A stretch of 64,000 nucleotides of DNA from Cupriavidus basilensis (GCF_000832305.1 NZ_CP010537.1:186001-250000), one strand, 5' to 3'; shown: positions 44,710 to 54,103, counted from the stretch's first letter. The notes: generated from the sequence alone by a model not told the origin. Numbers and translations are program-made.

Positions 44710-44838
44710 GGAAGCGCGGAGCATGCCTTGGACAAACTGATCGCGGCGACGGCGCTGATTCACGACCTCACCGTGGTGACGCGCAACGTTAGCGATTTTG
44801 CCGATACCGGGGTGCGTGTTCTGAACCCCTTTGAATGA
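44666..44838 (+). pseudogene. Remnant of a VapC/FitB PIN-domain toxin gene
   Basis: The toxin start MYLI is visible at 44666-44677, and after a probable 7-base insertion the typical TNVISEMRK continues in another frame. An internal deletion then joins this to the toxin C terminus (DKLIAATALIHDLTVVTRN, then VSDFADTGVRVLNPFE) and a TGA at 44838. Only about 170 of the expected 410 bases remain, and at least two frameshifts are needed to read it. The PIN-domain acidic residues in the middle are gone, so no active nuclease can be made. Confidence 0.85.
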
Positions 44839-44851
44839 CTGGCAGGCGACG

Positions 44852-45661
44852 CTACTTCGCCGCCCCGAACCGTATATCCCCATACCAGGCACGCGCGTTC
44901 CCGCCCGTGTTGTCGGTATCGGTGAGCAGGCCGTAGGCGGTCAGCTTGCCGGGCTTCTCCTTGAAGGCATGCTCGAAATCCTGCTCCACGTTGCGGCTCA
45001 GCGTGAGCCACTTGCCGGCGGCGTCGGCTCCGCCTGACACCACGATCATCTTGACCCGCGAGGTGTGGGGGTTGTCGATGACCGTGCCGACCGGCGCGGT
45101 GTTGGACCAGATGTACATCAGCGTGGCATAGGGCAGTTCCTCGCCCGCCAGCGCCTTGGCCAGCTTGATGGCCGTGCGCTCGCCCAGCGATAGCTTGTCC
45201 GTATCTCCATCGAACATGAACACCAGGCGCGCCGGCGCGTCTTCCATGGCGGCGACGCTGTTGTCGGCCGCATCGATCGCGTGTTCCACCTTCCAGCGCC
45301 AGCTGACCTGCGGGGTGGCCTCCAGGTCCAGGTTGTTGCCCTTGTGCATCAGCGCGGAGGCGGAGGCGGCCGCGTCGGCTTCGAGCACCGTGGCGTGGTC
45401 CTGCGCCACCAGGCTGTAGTGGGTCGACGCCTTGCCGTGCGCCACCGGCAGGTTCTTCCACCCGGCCGGCAACGGGCCGCCGGGCGTGCCGGCGGAGAAG
45501 GCGGCGCCGGGGGCGGCCGCCGGCGCCGATGCTGCCGATGCCTGCGCTTGGGCCGGCGCAGCGTGCGCGAGCAGCAGGCCGCAGGCTAGCAGGGTGGCCA
45601 GCACGTGCGCGCGAGGCGCCAGCGAGCGGGGGGAATGCGTCAAAGCCGGATGGGGGATCAT
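44852..45661 (-). CDS. DUF3047 domain exported protein
   Basis: A 269-residue protein. A signal peptide (HVLATLLACGLLLAHAAPAQ) leads to an Ala-rich linker and the DUF3047 domain, with VSWRWKVEHAIDAADNSVAA, RLVFMFDGDTDKLSLGERTA and TLMYIWSNTAPVGTVIDNPH as its conserved blocks. The family is periplasmic and of unknown function. Of several possible starts, 45661 puts the signal peptide at a normal distance; no strong ribosome-binding site is seen. Its 3' end lies 13 bases from the toxin remnant. Confidence 0.82.
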   Translation of the reverse strand: MIPHPALTHSPRSLAPRAHVLATLLACGLLLAHAAPAQAQASAASAPAAAPGAAFSAGTPGGPLPAGWKNLPVAHGKASTHYSLVAQDHATVLEADAAASASALMHKGNNLDLEATPQVSWRWKVEHAIDAADNSVAAMEDAPARLVFMFDGDTDKLSLGERTAIKLAKALAGEELPYATLMYIWSNTAPVGTVIDNPHTSRVKMIVVSGGADAAGKWLTLSRNVEQDFEHAFKEKPGKLTAYGLLTDTDNTGGNARAWYGDIRFGAAK

Positions 45662-45816
45662 GATCGATTGCCCGATGGTCGCGATGGTCGCCGTCATTGT
45701 TCTTATTGTCTCCATTGTAGGAAGCGGCCCGGGCCTTTGAGCGCGCGACATGTTGCCGTTCGCGGCAGCGGCCGCCCCTGCCGGCCAGGGCGCTGCCCGC
45801 CGGCTTCAGCCAGCGC

Positions 45817-46560
45817 TCAGGCCATGCCACCGTTGGCGCGCAGGATCTGGCCGTTGACCCAGCCGGCATCGGCGCCGGCGAGCAAGGCGACGACGCAGGC
45901 GATGTCTTCCGGCTGGCCCAGGCGTTGCAGCGGGGGCATCTTGGCGAAGGCCTGGATCTGCGCTTCGGTCTTGCCGTCGAGGAACAGCGAGGTAGCGATC
46001 GGGCCGGGAGCCACGGCATTGACCGTGATGTTGCGGCCGCGCAGTTCCTTGGCGAACACGTGCGTGAACGCCTCCACCGCTGCCTTGGTGGCGTTGTAGA
46101 CGGCATAGCCGGGCATGTTCAGCGCCAGCGTGGTGCTGGAGACATTGACGATGCGCCCGCCGTCGGCAAGCCGCGCGGCGGCTTCGCGCAGGGTGTTGAA
46201 GGCGCCGCGCACGTTGATGTCGAAGGCCTGGTCATAGAGCGCGTCGCTGGTGTCGGCCAGCGGCACCGTCTTGAGCACGCCAGCGTTGTTGACCAGCACG
46301 TTCACCTTGCCCAGTTGCTGCTCGGTGATCTCGAACAGGCGGCGCACATCGTCGGCCTTGGACACATCGGCCTGCACTGCGATGGCCGACCCGCCAGCGG
46401 CCTTCAGCTCGGCCACGAGAGCATCGGCCTGGGCCGCGCCGGCCGCGTAGTTGATGGCGACGGCGAAACCATCCTGCGCCAGGCGCCTGGCAACGGCGGC
46501 ACCGATGCCGCGGGATGCGCCCGTGACGATGGCGACTTGGGTGGGGTTGGCGTTGTTCAT
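45817..46560 (-). CDS. Short-chain dehydrogenase/reductase
   Basis: A 247-residue classical SDR with TGASRGIGAAVA, NNAG, catalytic Ser in NVSSTTLALN and Tyr-Lys in YNATK. The segment GQPEDIACVVALLAGADAGW and the end VNGQILRANGGMA are typical of 3-oxoacyl-reductase-like SDRs. Asn after beta-2 (INYAAGAAQ) hints at NADPH. It is divergent from a LysR regulator, 165 bases away, which probably controls it. The substrate is unknown. Confidence 0.88.
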   Translation of the reverse strand: MNNANPTQVAIVTGASRGIGAAVARRLAQDGFAVAINYAAGAAQADALVAELKAAGGSAIAVQADVSKADDVRRLFEITEQQLGKVNVLVNNAGVLKTVPLADTSDALYDQAFDINVRGAFNTLREAAARLADGGRIVNVSSTTLALNMPGYAVYNATKAAVEAFTHVFAKELRGRNITVNAVAPGPIATSLFLDGKTEAQIQAFAKMPPLQRLGQPEDIACVVALLAGADAGWVNGQILRANGGMA

Positions 46561-46725
46561 GATCCGTTTCTTTTCAGGTAATGGGTTGGTAGGTTGGTGA
46601 AACGGATCATGGATCATTCCCATGCAAAGATAATTAGTGGTATTTTGATAACATTGCTCCGTTTGCATTAACAATAGGGCGCCCCAGGGTCTTTCATTGC
46701 CCACTGCGGCCCCGTTCAGCGACGC

Positions 46726-47649
46726 ATGGACCGATTCCAGGAAATGCAGGCCTTCGTGCGCATCGCCGAGCGCCAGAGCTTCACCCAGGCCGCCGAGGAT
46801 CTCCAGATCCCGCGCGCCACCATCACCAACCTGATCAAGCGCATGGAACAGCGGCTCGGCGCCAGGCTGCTGGAGCGCACCACGCGCACGGTGCGTCTCA
46901 CGCACGACGGCGAAGCGCACTACCGGCGCTGCGTGCGCCTGATAGCCGACCTGGAAGAAGCGGAGGGGTCATTCCGGGATACCGCGCCCAAGGGCCTGCT
47001 GCGCGTGAACCTGCAGGGGACACTGGCCCGGCATTTCGTGGTGCCGGCGCTGCCGGATTTTCTGGCGCGCTATCCCGAGCTGGAAATCCATATTGGCGAG
47101 GACGACCGGCTGGTCGACCTGGTGCGCGAGGGAATCGATTGCGTGCTGCGCGCGGGCAACCTGCAGGATTCGTCGATGGTGGGTCGCCGGGTTGCGCTGC
47201 TGGAGCAGGTGACCGTGGCCAGCCCCGCGTACCTGGCCCGCCATGGCGAACCGGCGGATCTTGATGCACTGTCGGCGCACCGCGCGGTCAACTACATCTC
47301 CAGCAGCACCGGCAAGCCGGTGCCGCTGGAGTTCACGGTTGCTGGCCGCGTGACGGCCGTGCAACTGGCGGCTGCCATTTCGGTCACCGGCGCCGATCTC
47401 TACACCGGCGCCGCGGTGGCCGGGCTGGGGCTGGTCCAGGTGCCGCGCTATCGGGTGGCGGGAGCGTTGCGCCAGGGCCGCTTGCAGGTCGTGCTGGCGG
47501 ACCTGCCGCCGCCGCCGATGCCGGTGTCGGTGCTGTATTCGCAGAACCGCCAGCTATCGTCGCGGGTGCGTGTGTTCGTGCAGTGGTTGCGCGATGTGTT
47601 CGAGGCAGGCGCCGATGGGAACCAAGGCTTGATTCCTATCGGCGCCTGA
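46726..47649 (+). CDS. LysR-family transcriptional regulator
   Basis: A 307-residue regulator with the N-terminal helix-turn-helix (AFVRIAERQSFTQAAEDLQI, then PRATITNLIKRMEQRLGARL) and an inducer-binding domain that begins at GLLRVNLQGTLARHFVVPAL. It belongs to the large AaeR/PgrR-like group that regulates a divergently transcribed oxidoreductase. The AT-rich stretch at about 46622-46675 in the spacer is the likely promoter/operator of both genes. Confidence 0.92.
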   Translation: MDRFQEMQAFVRIAERQSFTQAAEDLQIPRATITNLIKRMEQRLGARLLERTTRTVRLTHDGEAHYRRCVRLIADLEEAEGSFRDTAPKGLLRVNLQGTLARHFVVPALPDFLARYPELEIHIGEDDRLVDLVREGIDCVLRAGNLQDSSMVGRRVALLEQVTVASPAYLARHGEPADLDALSAHRAVNYISSSTGKPVPLEFTVAGRVTAVQLAAAISVTGADLYTGAAVAGLGLVQVPRYRVAGALRQGRLQVVLADLPPPPMPVSVLYSQNRQLSSRVRVFVQWLRDVFEAGADGNQGLIPIGA

Positions 47650-47663
47650 GGCGTGCCGGCCGG

Positions 47664-47855
47664 TTATTTCCGCACGTTGGACGGCAGCACCGAGTTCCGG
47701 CTGGACTGCTTGGCGGATTGCCCTGACTGCGCCGACTGCCCCGACTGCCGCTTGCTGCTGGCCGACGACTTCGGCGCCGCGGCGCCGGCAACCCCGACGC
47801 CGGCGCAAAGCAGGATGGCGAGCAGTGCCGCCGGTGCATTCTTTCGCATGTTCAT
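47664..47855 (-). CDS. Small exported Ser/Gln-rich protein
   Basis: A 63-residue protein. A clear signal peptide (APAALLAILLCAGVGVAGAA, cleavage near residue 26) is followed by a low-complexity tail built from Ser, Gln, Gly and Lys with the repeat SGQSA. A GGGAG ribosome-binding site lies seven bases before the ATG at 47855. It starts 73 bases after the RND pump gene on the same strand, so it may be the last gene of that operon. No family is recognised. Confidence 0.65.
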   Translation of the reverse strand: MNMRKNAPAALLAILLCAGVGVAGAAAPKSSASSKRQSGQSAQSGQSAKQSSRNSVLPSNVRK

Positions 47856-47928
47856 GATGGACTCCCGTTGCGTGGCCGGTCCGCCTGGGGCGTGCCGGCC
47901 ACTGGTTGGTTCAGGTTCAATTTCCGGC

Positions 47929-50900
47929 TCAGATGCCTTCGGGCGGCGTCAGCGAGGCCGCGTCCGGGCCGCCCTTGCGCCCGCGATGGCGGTTGACCCA
48001 GGAGAACACCACCGGCAGCACCAGCAGCGTCAGCAGCGTGGTGGTCACCATGCCGCCCACGATCACCAGCGCCAGCGGCCGTTGCGCCTCCGAGCCGATG
48101 CCGTGCGACAGCGCCGCCGGCAACAGCCCCAGGCCAGCCAGCATGGCCGTCATCACCACCGGGCGCAGGCGCAGCGCCGCGCCCTCGACCACGGCTGCAT
48201 GCAGATCGTCGGACTGCGCCAGCCGGTTGACGTAGGAGATCAGGATCACCCCGTCCTGGATCGCGATGCCGAACAGCGACAGGAAGCCGATGCCCGCCGA
48301 GATCGACAGGGTCTCTCCCGCGATATGCAGCGCCAGCAAGCCGCCGATGGCCGCGAACGGCACGTTCAGCACCACCATCAGCGCATCCTTGAAGTTGCCG
48401 AAGGTGCTGTACAGCAGCAGGAAGATCACCAGGATGGTCAGCGGCACGATCACCGCCAGCTTCTTCTGCGCGATCTTCATCTGGTTGAACTGGCCATCCC
48501 AGAAGATGCTGTAGCCTGCCGGCAGCGTCACCGCCTTGCCCACCTTGTCCTGCGCCTCGGCCACCGCGCTGCCAAGATCTCGTCCGCGCACGCCGAACTT
48601 GATGGCGATATAGCGCTTTCCGGTCTCGCGGTAGACAAAGAACGGCCCGTCGGTGGCTTCCACCTTGGCCACCATCGACAGCGGAATGCGTTGGCCGTCC
48701 GGTGTATCCACCAGCAAGCGGTTGATGACATCCGGGTTGTTGCGCGCCTGGTCGTTGAGCCGCACCGACAGGCCGAAGGTCTTCTCGCCTTCCAGGATGT
48801 TGGTGACCGCATCGCCGCCGATTGCAAACTGCACGGCGGACTGGATGTCGCTCACATTCATGCCGAAGCGCGCGCTCTTCTCGCGGTCCACCGTGATGTT
48901 CAGCGTGGGCTGGCCGAGTTCCTTGAAGATGCCGACGTCAGCCAGGCCCGGCACCTTCTTCAGGATGGACTCGACCTCCTTGGCCTTGTCCTGCAGCGTC
49001 ACCAGGTCGGAGCCGTAGATCTTCACCGAGTTCTCGCCCTTGACCCCGGACAGCGCCTCGTTCACGTTGTCCTGGATGTACTGCGAGAAGTTGTACTCGA
49101 TGCCCGGGATACGATCCAGGTGCCTGGACAGGCGTTCCACCACCTGCTGCTTGGTCGCGCCTTTGGGCCAGTCGGCCGGGGGCTTGAAGTACAGCGCGTA
49201 TTCCTGGTTGAACACGCCGGTGGAGTCGGTGCCGTCGTCCGGTCGGCCAATCTGCACCGACACGGTTTTCACCTCGGGCTGCTGGCGGAAGAAGCCGCGC
49301 AGGTCGCGTGCGACGGAGGCCGAGTAGTCGAGATCCACGGTGTTGGGCAGCGTGATGCGCAGCCACAGGTTGTTCTCTTCCAGCGTGGGCAGGAACTCGG
49401 TGCCGAGGTAGCGCGAGCTGTACAGCGTGCCGGCCAGGCCGATGAATGCGGCCAGGAACACCAGGCCGGGCTTTTTCAGCAGCTTGCGCAGCAGCGGCTT
49501 GTAGGCGCTCAGGATGATGGCAATGAATTTCGGCGAGTGCGGCCGCAGCGAGCCGCGGAACACAAAGGATGTCACCGCCGGCACGAAGGTCAGCGCCAGC
49601 ACGATCGAGGCCAGCAGCGCGAAGCCCATGGTGAAGGCCATCGGCTTGAAGATGATGCCTTCCACCCCGCCCATGAAGAACAGCGGCGAGTAGGCCACGA
49701 TGATGATGCCGGTGGAGAAGATCATGGCGCGCTGGACCTCGCTGGTGGCCCTGACGATGCCATCCTCCACGTTGGTCTCGCCCTCCTCCAGGTGGCGCAT
49801 GATGTTCTCCATCACGATCACCGCCGCATCCACGATCAGCCCGAAGTCGATCGCCCCTAGCGAGATCAGGTTGGCCGGCACCTTGAAGTGGGCCATGTTG
49901 ATGAACGACACGCACAGCGCCAGCGGGATCACCGCCGCCACCACCGCCGCGGCGCGGAAGCTGCCGAGGAAGATGAACAGCACGATCAGCACCAGCGAGA
50001 TGCCGACGAACAGCGCATGCTCGACGGTACCCATGGTGATGTCGAGCAGGTTCTGCCGGTCATAGAAGGTCTTGACCTCGATGCCTTTCGGCAGCACGTT
50101 CTGGTTGATGTCGGCGATCTTGTCGCGCACCCGCGCCAGGACCTCGGTGGCGTTCTCGTCGCGCTTCATCAGCACGATGCCTTCGACGATATCGTCGTGC
50201 TGGTCGAACTGCACCATGCCCAGGCGCGGCGTGTTGCCCACCCGCACCTCGGCGATATCGCGCACCCGCACCGGCACGCCGTTGGACACCGACACGGTGA
50301 CGTTGCGGATGTCGTCGAGCGTTTGCAGCAGGCCCACGCCGCGCACCACGAACTGCTGCTCGCCGGCCTTCATCAGGCCGCCGCCAGTGTTGGCGTTGGC
50401 ATTCGACACCGCATCCACCACCTGCTTGAGCGAGAGCCCATAGGCCTGCAGCTTCTCCGGCGTCGGTACGATCTGGTATTGCTTGACCTTGCCGCCAAAG
50501 GCGGTGATGTCGGCCACGCCCGGGACGTGCTTGATCTCCTTGTAGACGTTGTAGTCCTGGTAGGTCTTCAGCGTGGTCACGTCGATGCCGTCGGCCTCGA
50601 TCCGGTAGCGCAGGATTTCGCCGGTGGCGTCGCCGTCCGGCGACAGGTTGGGCTGCACGCCCGGCGGCAGGTTGGCTTGTGACAGGTAGGTGACGAAGTT
50701 CTGGCGGGCCTTGAAGTTATCCACGCCCTCCTTGAACTTGACGGTCACAACAGACAGCCCGAACAGCGAGACCGAGCGGAAGGACTGCACGTCGGGCACG
50801 CTGGCCAGCGCGTTCTCCACCGGAATCGTGATCTGCTGCTCGACCTCCACCGTGCTGCGGCCAGGCCACTGCGTAATGGCCTGCACCGTGACCGGCGCCA

Positions 50901-51024
50901 CGCCCGGGTACGCCTGCAGCGGCAGCTGCAGGAAGCTCAGCACGCCGGCCGCCAGCAGGCCAACGGCCAGGAAGACGATCACCAGGCGCCGCTTGAGGAT
51001 GCTCTTGATTGGCGAGAAGACCAT
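47929..51024 (-). CDS. Heavy-metal-efflux RND transporter (CzcA/CusA family)
   Basis: A 1031-residue inner-membrane proton antiporter of the HME-RND family. Twelve membrane helices and two large periplasmic loops are inferable from the sequence. The fourth-helix motif DFGLIVDAAVIVMEN carries the acidic residues of the proton relay and resembles divalent-cation (Czc-type) pumps more than the CusA copper motif. FLPTLEENNLWLRITLPNTV and GIGFLSLFGIAIQDGVILIS are also family hallmarks. It assembles with the adaptor and outer-membrane genes upstream. The metal is not certain. Confidence 0.93.
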   Translation of the reverse strand: MVFSPIKSILKRRLVIVFLAVGLLAAGVLSFLQLPLQAYPGVAPVTVQAITQWPGRSTVEVEQQITIPVENALASVPDVQSFRSVSLFGLSVVTVKFKEGVDNFKARQNFVTYLSQANLPPGVQPNLSPDGDATGEILRYRIEADGIDVTTLKTYQDYNVYKEIKHVPGVADITAFGGKVKQYQIVPTPEKLQAYGLSLKQVVDAVSNANANTGGGLMKAGEQQFVVRGVGLLQTLDDIRNVTVSVSNGVPVRVRDIAEVRVGNTPRLGMVQFDQHDDIVEGIVLMKRDENATEVLARVRDKIADINQNVLPKGIEVKTFYDRQNLLDITMGTVEHALFVGISLVLIVLFIFLGSFRAAAVVAAVIPLALCVSFINMAHFKVPANLISLGAIDFGLIVDAAVIVMENIMRHLEEGETNVEDGIVRATSEVQRAMIFSTGIIIVAYSPLFFMGGVEGIIFKPMAFTMGFALLASIVLALTFVPAVTSFVFRGSLRPHSPKFIAIILSAYKPLLRKLLKKPGLVFLAAFIGLAGTLYSSRYLGTEFLPTLEENNLWLRITLPNTVDLDYSASVARDLRGFFRQQPEVKTVSVQIGRPDDGTDSTGVFNQEYALYFKPPADWPKGATKQQVVERLSRHLDRIPGIEYNFSQYIQDNVNEALSGVKGENSVKIYGSDLVTLQDKAKEVESILKKVPGLADVGIFKELGQPTLNITVDREKSARFGMNVSDIQSAVQFAIGGDAVTNILEGEKTFGLSVRLNDQARNNPDVINRLLVDTPDGQRIPLSMVAKVEATDGPFFVYRETGKRYIAIKFGVRGRDLGSAVAEAQDKVGKAVTLPAGYSIFWDGQFNQMKIAQKKLAVIVPLTILVIFLLLYSTFGNFKDALMVVLNVPFAAIGGLLALHIAGETLSISAGIGFLSLFGIAIQDGVILISYVNRLAQSDDLHAAVVEGAALRLRPVVMTAMLAGLGLLPAALSHGIGSEAQRPLALVIVGGMVTTTLLTLLVLPVVFSWVNRHRGRKGGPDAASLTPPEGI

Positions 51025-51025
51025 C

Positions 51026-52207
51026 TCAGGCCTCCTGCTTGAGCAGCATTTCGTTGAGCAGCATGCCGCCTTGCGTCACCACCCGCACCGACGCGCCGGC
51101 CGGCACGCCTTCGGTCACCTGGAAGGTGCCGTCGCTGCGCGGCGTGCCCTGCACAGCCACGCGCTCGATGTGCTTGTCGTCCGGCTGCGTCATCAGGTAG
51201 AGCTTGCCCTGGTCCTTGACGATGGCCGATTGCGGCACCACCAGCGCCTGCGCGCTGCCGGTGACGATGCGCGCGGTGGCGTACATCTCCGGCTTGAGCG
51301 TGCCGTCCGGGTTGGGCACATCGCAGCGTACCTGCAGCGTGTGCGTATCGGCGTCGACATTGGGCGCGATAAAGCTGACCCGCCCGCGGTAGTGCCGGCC
51401 CGGGTAGGCCGGGGTCTCGATCTCGATCACCTGGCCCAGGCGCACGTTCTTGATGTCGTTCTCGTACAGGTTGCCGGTGAACCAGATCGAGCGGGTGTCG
51501 ATGATGCTCATCAGCGAGTCGCCGACATTGAGGTAAGAGCCGGGGTCCATGTCGCGCTTGACGATGGTGCCGCCGATCGGCGCGCGGATGGTCAGCGTGT
51601 CGGAGGCCACGCCGCGCTCGCGGATGCGGGCGATGTCCTCGGTGGTCGCGCCCAGCACGCGCAGCTTGTTCTCGGACGATTGCATGGTCAGGCGGGCATC
51701 GTCCACCAGTTCCTTCAGGTCGCTGTTGCTGAGCGTCTTGAAAGCATTGTGCGAGAGCAGGAATTCGTTCTGCGCGGAGATGTACTCGGGCGAGTACAGC
51801 TCGGCCAGCGGCTGGCCGGCATGCACCACGGCCCCCTCGAACACCAGGATGCGCTCGACGCGGCCGGCCACGCGGGCCGAGGCCAGCTTGGCCTGCTGCA
51901 CGTTGTAGGCCAGCTTGCCGGGCGTGGGCGTATCGACCGTCACCGCTTGCGTGCTGAACACCGCGGACTTGACCGCGTTCGGGTCGAAGCCGCCTTCAGG
52001 CAGCGTCAGCAGCGACGGCACGCGGCGCGGCTTCGCCGCCTCGGGCTTGGCGTAGGGCGCGGCCATGCCGGCCTTGCCGGCTTGTTCCGCCTGTTGTGCC
52101 TGTTGTGCGTGTTCAGCCTGTTGGGACTGGGCCCAGTACTTCCCGCCCCAGATACCGCCGGCCAGGACCACCACAAAGCCAGCGCCGATCATCAGATTCT
52201 TGTTCAT
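51026..52207 (-). CDS. RND efflux periplasmic adaptor (CzcB/CusB-like)
   Basis: A 393-residue membrane-fusion protein. An N-terminal anchor (LMIGAGFVVVLAGGIWGGKY) leads to a Gln/Ala-rich stretch, then the barrel-sandwich hybrid half (LASARVAGRVERILVFEGAV), an alpha-hairpin (about 165-215), the second half (TLTIRAPIGGTIVKRDMDPG), a beta-barrel and a membrane-proximal domain. It lacks a His-rich metal-binding insert. The stop is separated from the pump start by one base (TGAGATG), so the two are coupled. Confidence 0.92.
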   Translation of the reverse strand: MNKNLMIGAGFVVVLAGGIWGGKYWAQSQQAEHAQQAQQAEQAGKAGMAAPYAKPEAAKPRRVPSLLTLPEGGFDPNAVKSAVFSTQAVTVDTPTPGKLAYNVQQAKLASARVAGRVERILVFEGAVVHAGQPLAELYSPEYISAQNEFLLSHNAFKTLSNSDLKELVDDARLTMQSSENKLRVLGATTEDIARIRERGVASDTLTIRAPIGGTIVKRDMDPGSYLNVGDSLMSIIDTRSIWFTGNLYENDIKNVRLGQVIEIETPAYPGRHYRGRVSFIAPNVDADTHTLQVRCDVPNPDGTLKPEMYATARIVTGSAQALVVPQSAIVKDQGKLYLMTQPDDKHIERVAVQGTPRSDGTFQVTEGVPAGASVRVVTQGGMLLNEMLLKQEA

Positions 52208-52228
52208 AGGTTCAAGGCCTTGCGGCCA

Positions 52229-53671
52229 TCAGAATTTGTCCCGGCCCACCGCGGCGGCGAGCGTGTAGTAAGCCTGGCGCGCCTCGGACTCGGCCTGCGT
52301 CACCGCCAGTTCCGCGTTCTTGAGCGCGGAGCTGGCGGTCAGCAGGTCGGTGAAGGCGGCATTGTTGTTGGCATAGTTGGTGAAGGCCATCTTGTAAGCG
52401 GTCATGGCCTCCGGCAGTTGCCGCTGGCGCAGGAACTCGGCCTGGTTCACCGACTGGCGCAGGTTGTTGTGCGCGGTATCCACCGCCAGCAGCGTCTGCT
52501 GGCGCACCGACTGGTCATTGGCGTCGGACGCCACCTTGTTGGCCACGGCTTCATCCACGCCGTACTTCTCCTTGGTGAAGAAGAACAGCGGGATGATCAC
52601 GTCGAACTCGATGCCGTAGCTGGCCGGCTTGAAGCCCAGCGGCGGGTTGTTGCCATTGAATGTGCCGATGATCTGGAAGTCAGGCAGGTAGGCCTTGCGG
52701 GCCAGGCGCACGCCCTTCTCGGCCGCTTCCACCAGGAAGCGCGAGGCCCGCACATTGGGATGCTCGCGCAGGGCCATGTCTTCCAGCTCGGGCAGCGGTG
52801 TGGGCGGCAGGCGCACCGCGCTGGCATCGGGGCGCAGCTCCAGCGGGAACTCGGGATTCTTGCCGATCAGCGTGTTGATGGTCTTGAGCGCGTTGTCATA
52901 CTGGCGCTCCAGGCCAAACGTGTCGTTCTGCGCGCTGCTCTGCGCCACCTGGGCATTGAGGTAGTCCACATAGCCCGCCGCGTTGTTGGCGTAGCGGATG
53001 CGCGCCACCTGCTTGACCTGCTCCAGCCGCTTGAGATTGAGGCGCAGCACATCGAGCTGCGCCTTCTGCGCCAGCGCCTGGAAGTAGGTCGTGCTCAACT
53101 GCGCGTAGAGCTGCAAGTACAGCGCGTCGCGTTGCGCGTCGATCGATTCGGCTTGCGTGTTGGCGATATCGGCGGCCAGCGCCTTCTTGCCGGGGAACGG
53201 GATCGACTGCGTGAGCGTGTAGCTGAAGCTCTCGGCGCGCGCCAGCGCCAGCGGGCTGTTCTTGGGCAGGTTGCCCCAGATAAAGCCCACCTGCGGGTTG
53301 TTCGGCGCGGCGATCTGCGGCACGGTGGCCTTGGCCGCCATATAGAGCGAGCGGGCCTGGATCAGTTGCGGGTTGCTGGCGCGCAACTCCTCCGACAGCT
53401 CCCACAATGAGAACCCGGGGCCAACGAGGCCCTTTGTCTTCTCTTCGGCACTCAGCGTGGCCGCTGGCGTGGCGCTCACCCCAGCGCCGCGCGGCGCTGC
53501 CTGATCCCACCCGCTGGCCGGCGCTTTGCCCGCAGCAGGCGCTTTCTGCACAGGCGGAACAAGCGGGACCGGATCGGTATCTCCGCTCAGTTGAACACCC
53601 CATGCGACCCGAGCCGAAAAGACCAGGATGACGGCTGCTCCAACTTTTCTGTTAGTTGGTTTTTTAATCAT
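52229..53671 (-). CDS. RND efflux outer-membrane factor (TolC/CzcC-like)
   Basis: A 480-residue outer-membrane channel protein. A signal peptide is followed by a Pro/Ala-rich linker and two TolC-type repeats of coiled helices and beta strands (SLWELSEELRASNPQLIQAR, then PELEDMALREHPNVRASRFL). The ATG at 53671 has a GGAG ribosome-binding site six bases upstream; the ATG at 53683 has none. It is the first gene of the three-gene efflux operon. Its sequence is close to the CzcC/CusC outer-membrane group. Confidence 0.92.
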   Translation of the reverse strand: MIKKPTNRKVGAAVILVFSARVAWGVQLSGDTDPVPLVPPVQKAPAAGKAPASGWDQAAPRGAGVSATPAATLSAEEKTKGLVGPGFSLWELSEELRASNPQLIQARSLYMAAKATVPQIAAPNNPQVGFIWGNLPKNSPLALARAESFSYTLTQSIPFPGKKALAADIANTQAESIDAQRDALYLQLYAQLSTTYFQALAQKAQLDVLRLNLKRLEQVKQVARIRYANNAAGYVDYLNAQVAQSSAQNDTFGLERQYDNALKTINTLIGKNPEFPLELRPDASAVRLPPTPLPELEDMALREHPNVRASRFLVEAAEKGVRLARKAYLPDFQIIGTFNGNNPPLGFKPASYGIEFDVIIPLFFFTKEKYGVDEAVANKVASDANDQSVRQQTLLAVDTAHNNLRQSVNQAEFLRQRQLPEAMTAYKMAFTNYANNNAAFTDLLTASSALKNAELAVTQAESEARQAYYTLAAAVGRDKF

Positions 53672-54103
53672 AAACACTCCCATCGCTACTTGTAGCAGTT
53701 ATGACAGGACAAACTTTCAATTGCCCTTCCAGAACATTGCAAATGGCTTTCGGAAATTTAGGGGATTACCCGCGTGGGGAATTGGAGATTGGAGCCCAGC
53801 GTCGACAATTCCACAGGGCGATAGCAGAATCGCTATCTTAACCATCAGGATCGCCATGTCACGCCGCAAGCCGGTCGGCGCGCGCTGCCCCATAAAATGG
53901 GCGAAATGCAGGAAGTGGCCGGGACTATCTATTCCATGGGACGCTTTGTGTTCGGCGTGAGAAATAAATAGATGGCCGTATTTAAATGAAATAGGATAAC
54001 CACATCGAAATCAATATGGATTGATCGATGTTATTGCTGGTTAAATCAGGTCCAGGGCCGTGAAAAAAAGATCCTGCCTTTCCCTTGTCTGGTCTATTCC
54101 GCG
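53672..54103. other. AT-rich control region upstream of the RND operon
   Basis: The 432-base spacer is markedly poorer in GC than its surroundings, especially 53960-54060. It contains the palindrome ATCAAT-N4-ATTGAT at 54010-54025 and probably the efflux operon promoter. Short open frames in it have neither a start signal nor protein-like composition. Confidence 0.55.
54010..54025. promoter_or_regulatory. Inverted repeat ATCAAT-N4-ATTGAT
   Basis: A perfect six-base inverted repeat with a four-base spacer in AT-rich DNA between the DUF746 gene and the RND operon. It is a plausible operator, but no regulator gene of known binding motif is adjacent. Confidence 0.4.

Noticed and set aside
47653..53410. 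Long plus-strand open frames over the RND operon (735 and 906 residues)
   Set aside because: They translate to His/Arg/Gln-rich sequence without domains and lie opposite well-supported CzcA, adaptor and TolC genes.
53628..53960. Plus-strand frame upstream of the RND operon
   Set aside because: It overlaps the 5' end of the outer-membrane factor gene on the opposite strand, has no ribosome-binding site, and its composition is not protein-like.
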